Assembly: GCA_015492395.1 (NCBI GenBank)
Contig: WGFD01000051.1
Location: 1-15,863, forward strand
Direction of reading: 5' to 3'
Origin: Deltaproteobacteria bacterium
Lineage (GTDB): Bacteria; Desulfobacterota; GWC2-55-46; S146-70
Length of the DNA: 15,863 nt
In this document: positions 15,841 through 15,863 of the stretch, one piece after another
Layout: each line of letters begins with the position of its first letter
Numbering within the stretch: position 1 is the stretch's first letter
The notes under the pieces: model-generated
What the model saw: only the letters and a program-made list of their open reading frames with translations
Told to the model about the DNA's origin: nothing
The model's database searches: none
Program-made: the position numbers and the translations under genes

Positions 15841-15863
15841 AAGGAACCTCTGAATAATTCATC

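Larger units (their letters stand above)
15319..15863. other. Gene-free right end of the window
   Basis: No frame reads like a protein. The stretch must contain the antiporter promoter (minus strand), although I see no strong -35/-10 pair for it. Visible contents from left to right are the nested inverted repeat at 15401-15454, the second composite repeat copy at 15537-15593, a nine-base tandem repeat at 15603-15625, a plus-strand promoter at 15628-15656 and a two-hairpin structured segment at 15718-15839. Confidence 0.55.

Noticed and set aside
15841..15863. Possible insertion-sequence end at the right edge (GGAACCTCTGAATAATTC)
   Set aside because: It feels similar to known IS termini, but only about 20 bases are visible and neither a transposase nor a partner inverted repeat is in the window.
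1..15863. CRISPR arrays, tRNA or rRNA genes
   Set aside because: No regularly spaced direct repeats beyond the short tandem dimers, and no cloverleaf with tRNA-like arm lengths or rRNA core sequence was seen on either strand.

Overview
The window looks like chromosomal DNA from an uncultured, probably anaerobic, Gram-negative-type bacterium. GC content is moderate and ATA and AGG codons are common. The combination of a threonine operon that uses a phosphoglycerate-mutase-like 'homoserine kinase', an AlaC-type transaminase and a lipoyl synthase is typical of Deltaproteobacteria-like and Nitrospirota-like lineages. That taxonomic placement is inference.

Layout. (1) 1-131: 3' end of an unrecognised plus-strand gene. 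(2) 200-5835, plus strand: a tight five-gene unit, lipA - alaC - hom - thrC - apgM-like gene. It covers lipoate synthesis, pyruvate/alanine transamination and the homoserine-to-threonine steps. Gene junctions are a 17-nt gap, a 4-nt overlap, a 14-nt overlap and a 6-nt gap. (3) 8046-5905, minus strand: bioA then bioD, facing the threonine operon tail to tail, with an 81-nt gap that holds one tiny open frame. (4) 8047-8664: a gene-free stretch with a dispersed repeat copy and a TATAAT promoter, followed by an isolated pre-ATP-grasp/ATP-grasp ligase of the PGM1 type (8665-10173, plus). (5) 10174-10395: a convergent gap with RNA-like hairpins. (6) 15318-10396, minus strand: a stress and ion-homeostasis unit transcribed as CPA2 cation/proton antiporter - UspA-type protein - P-type Ca2+ ATPase - Hsp20. 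The last gene has its own hairpin and palindrome in front of it. (7) 15319-15863: gene-free, with a three-way-junction inverted repeat, a second copy of the dispersed repeat, a good sigma70-type promoter and a strongly structured transcript candidate that runs toward the window end.

How the genes work together: hom, the apgM-like protein and thrC would convert aspartate semialdehyde to homoserine, phosphohomoserine and threonine; no GHMP-type thrB is present here. bioA and bioD supply two consecutive biotin steps. The minus-strand stress unit would move H+/monovalent cations and Ca2+ across the membrane and protect proteins. The least explained parts are the orphan ATP-grasp ligase, the repeat family shared by the gene-free gaps, and the promoter-plus-structured-RNA block at the right end.
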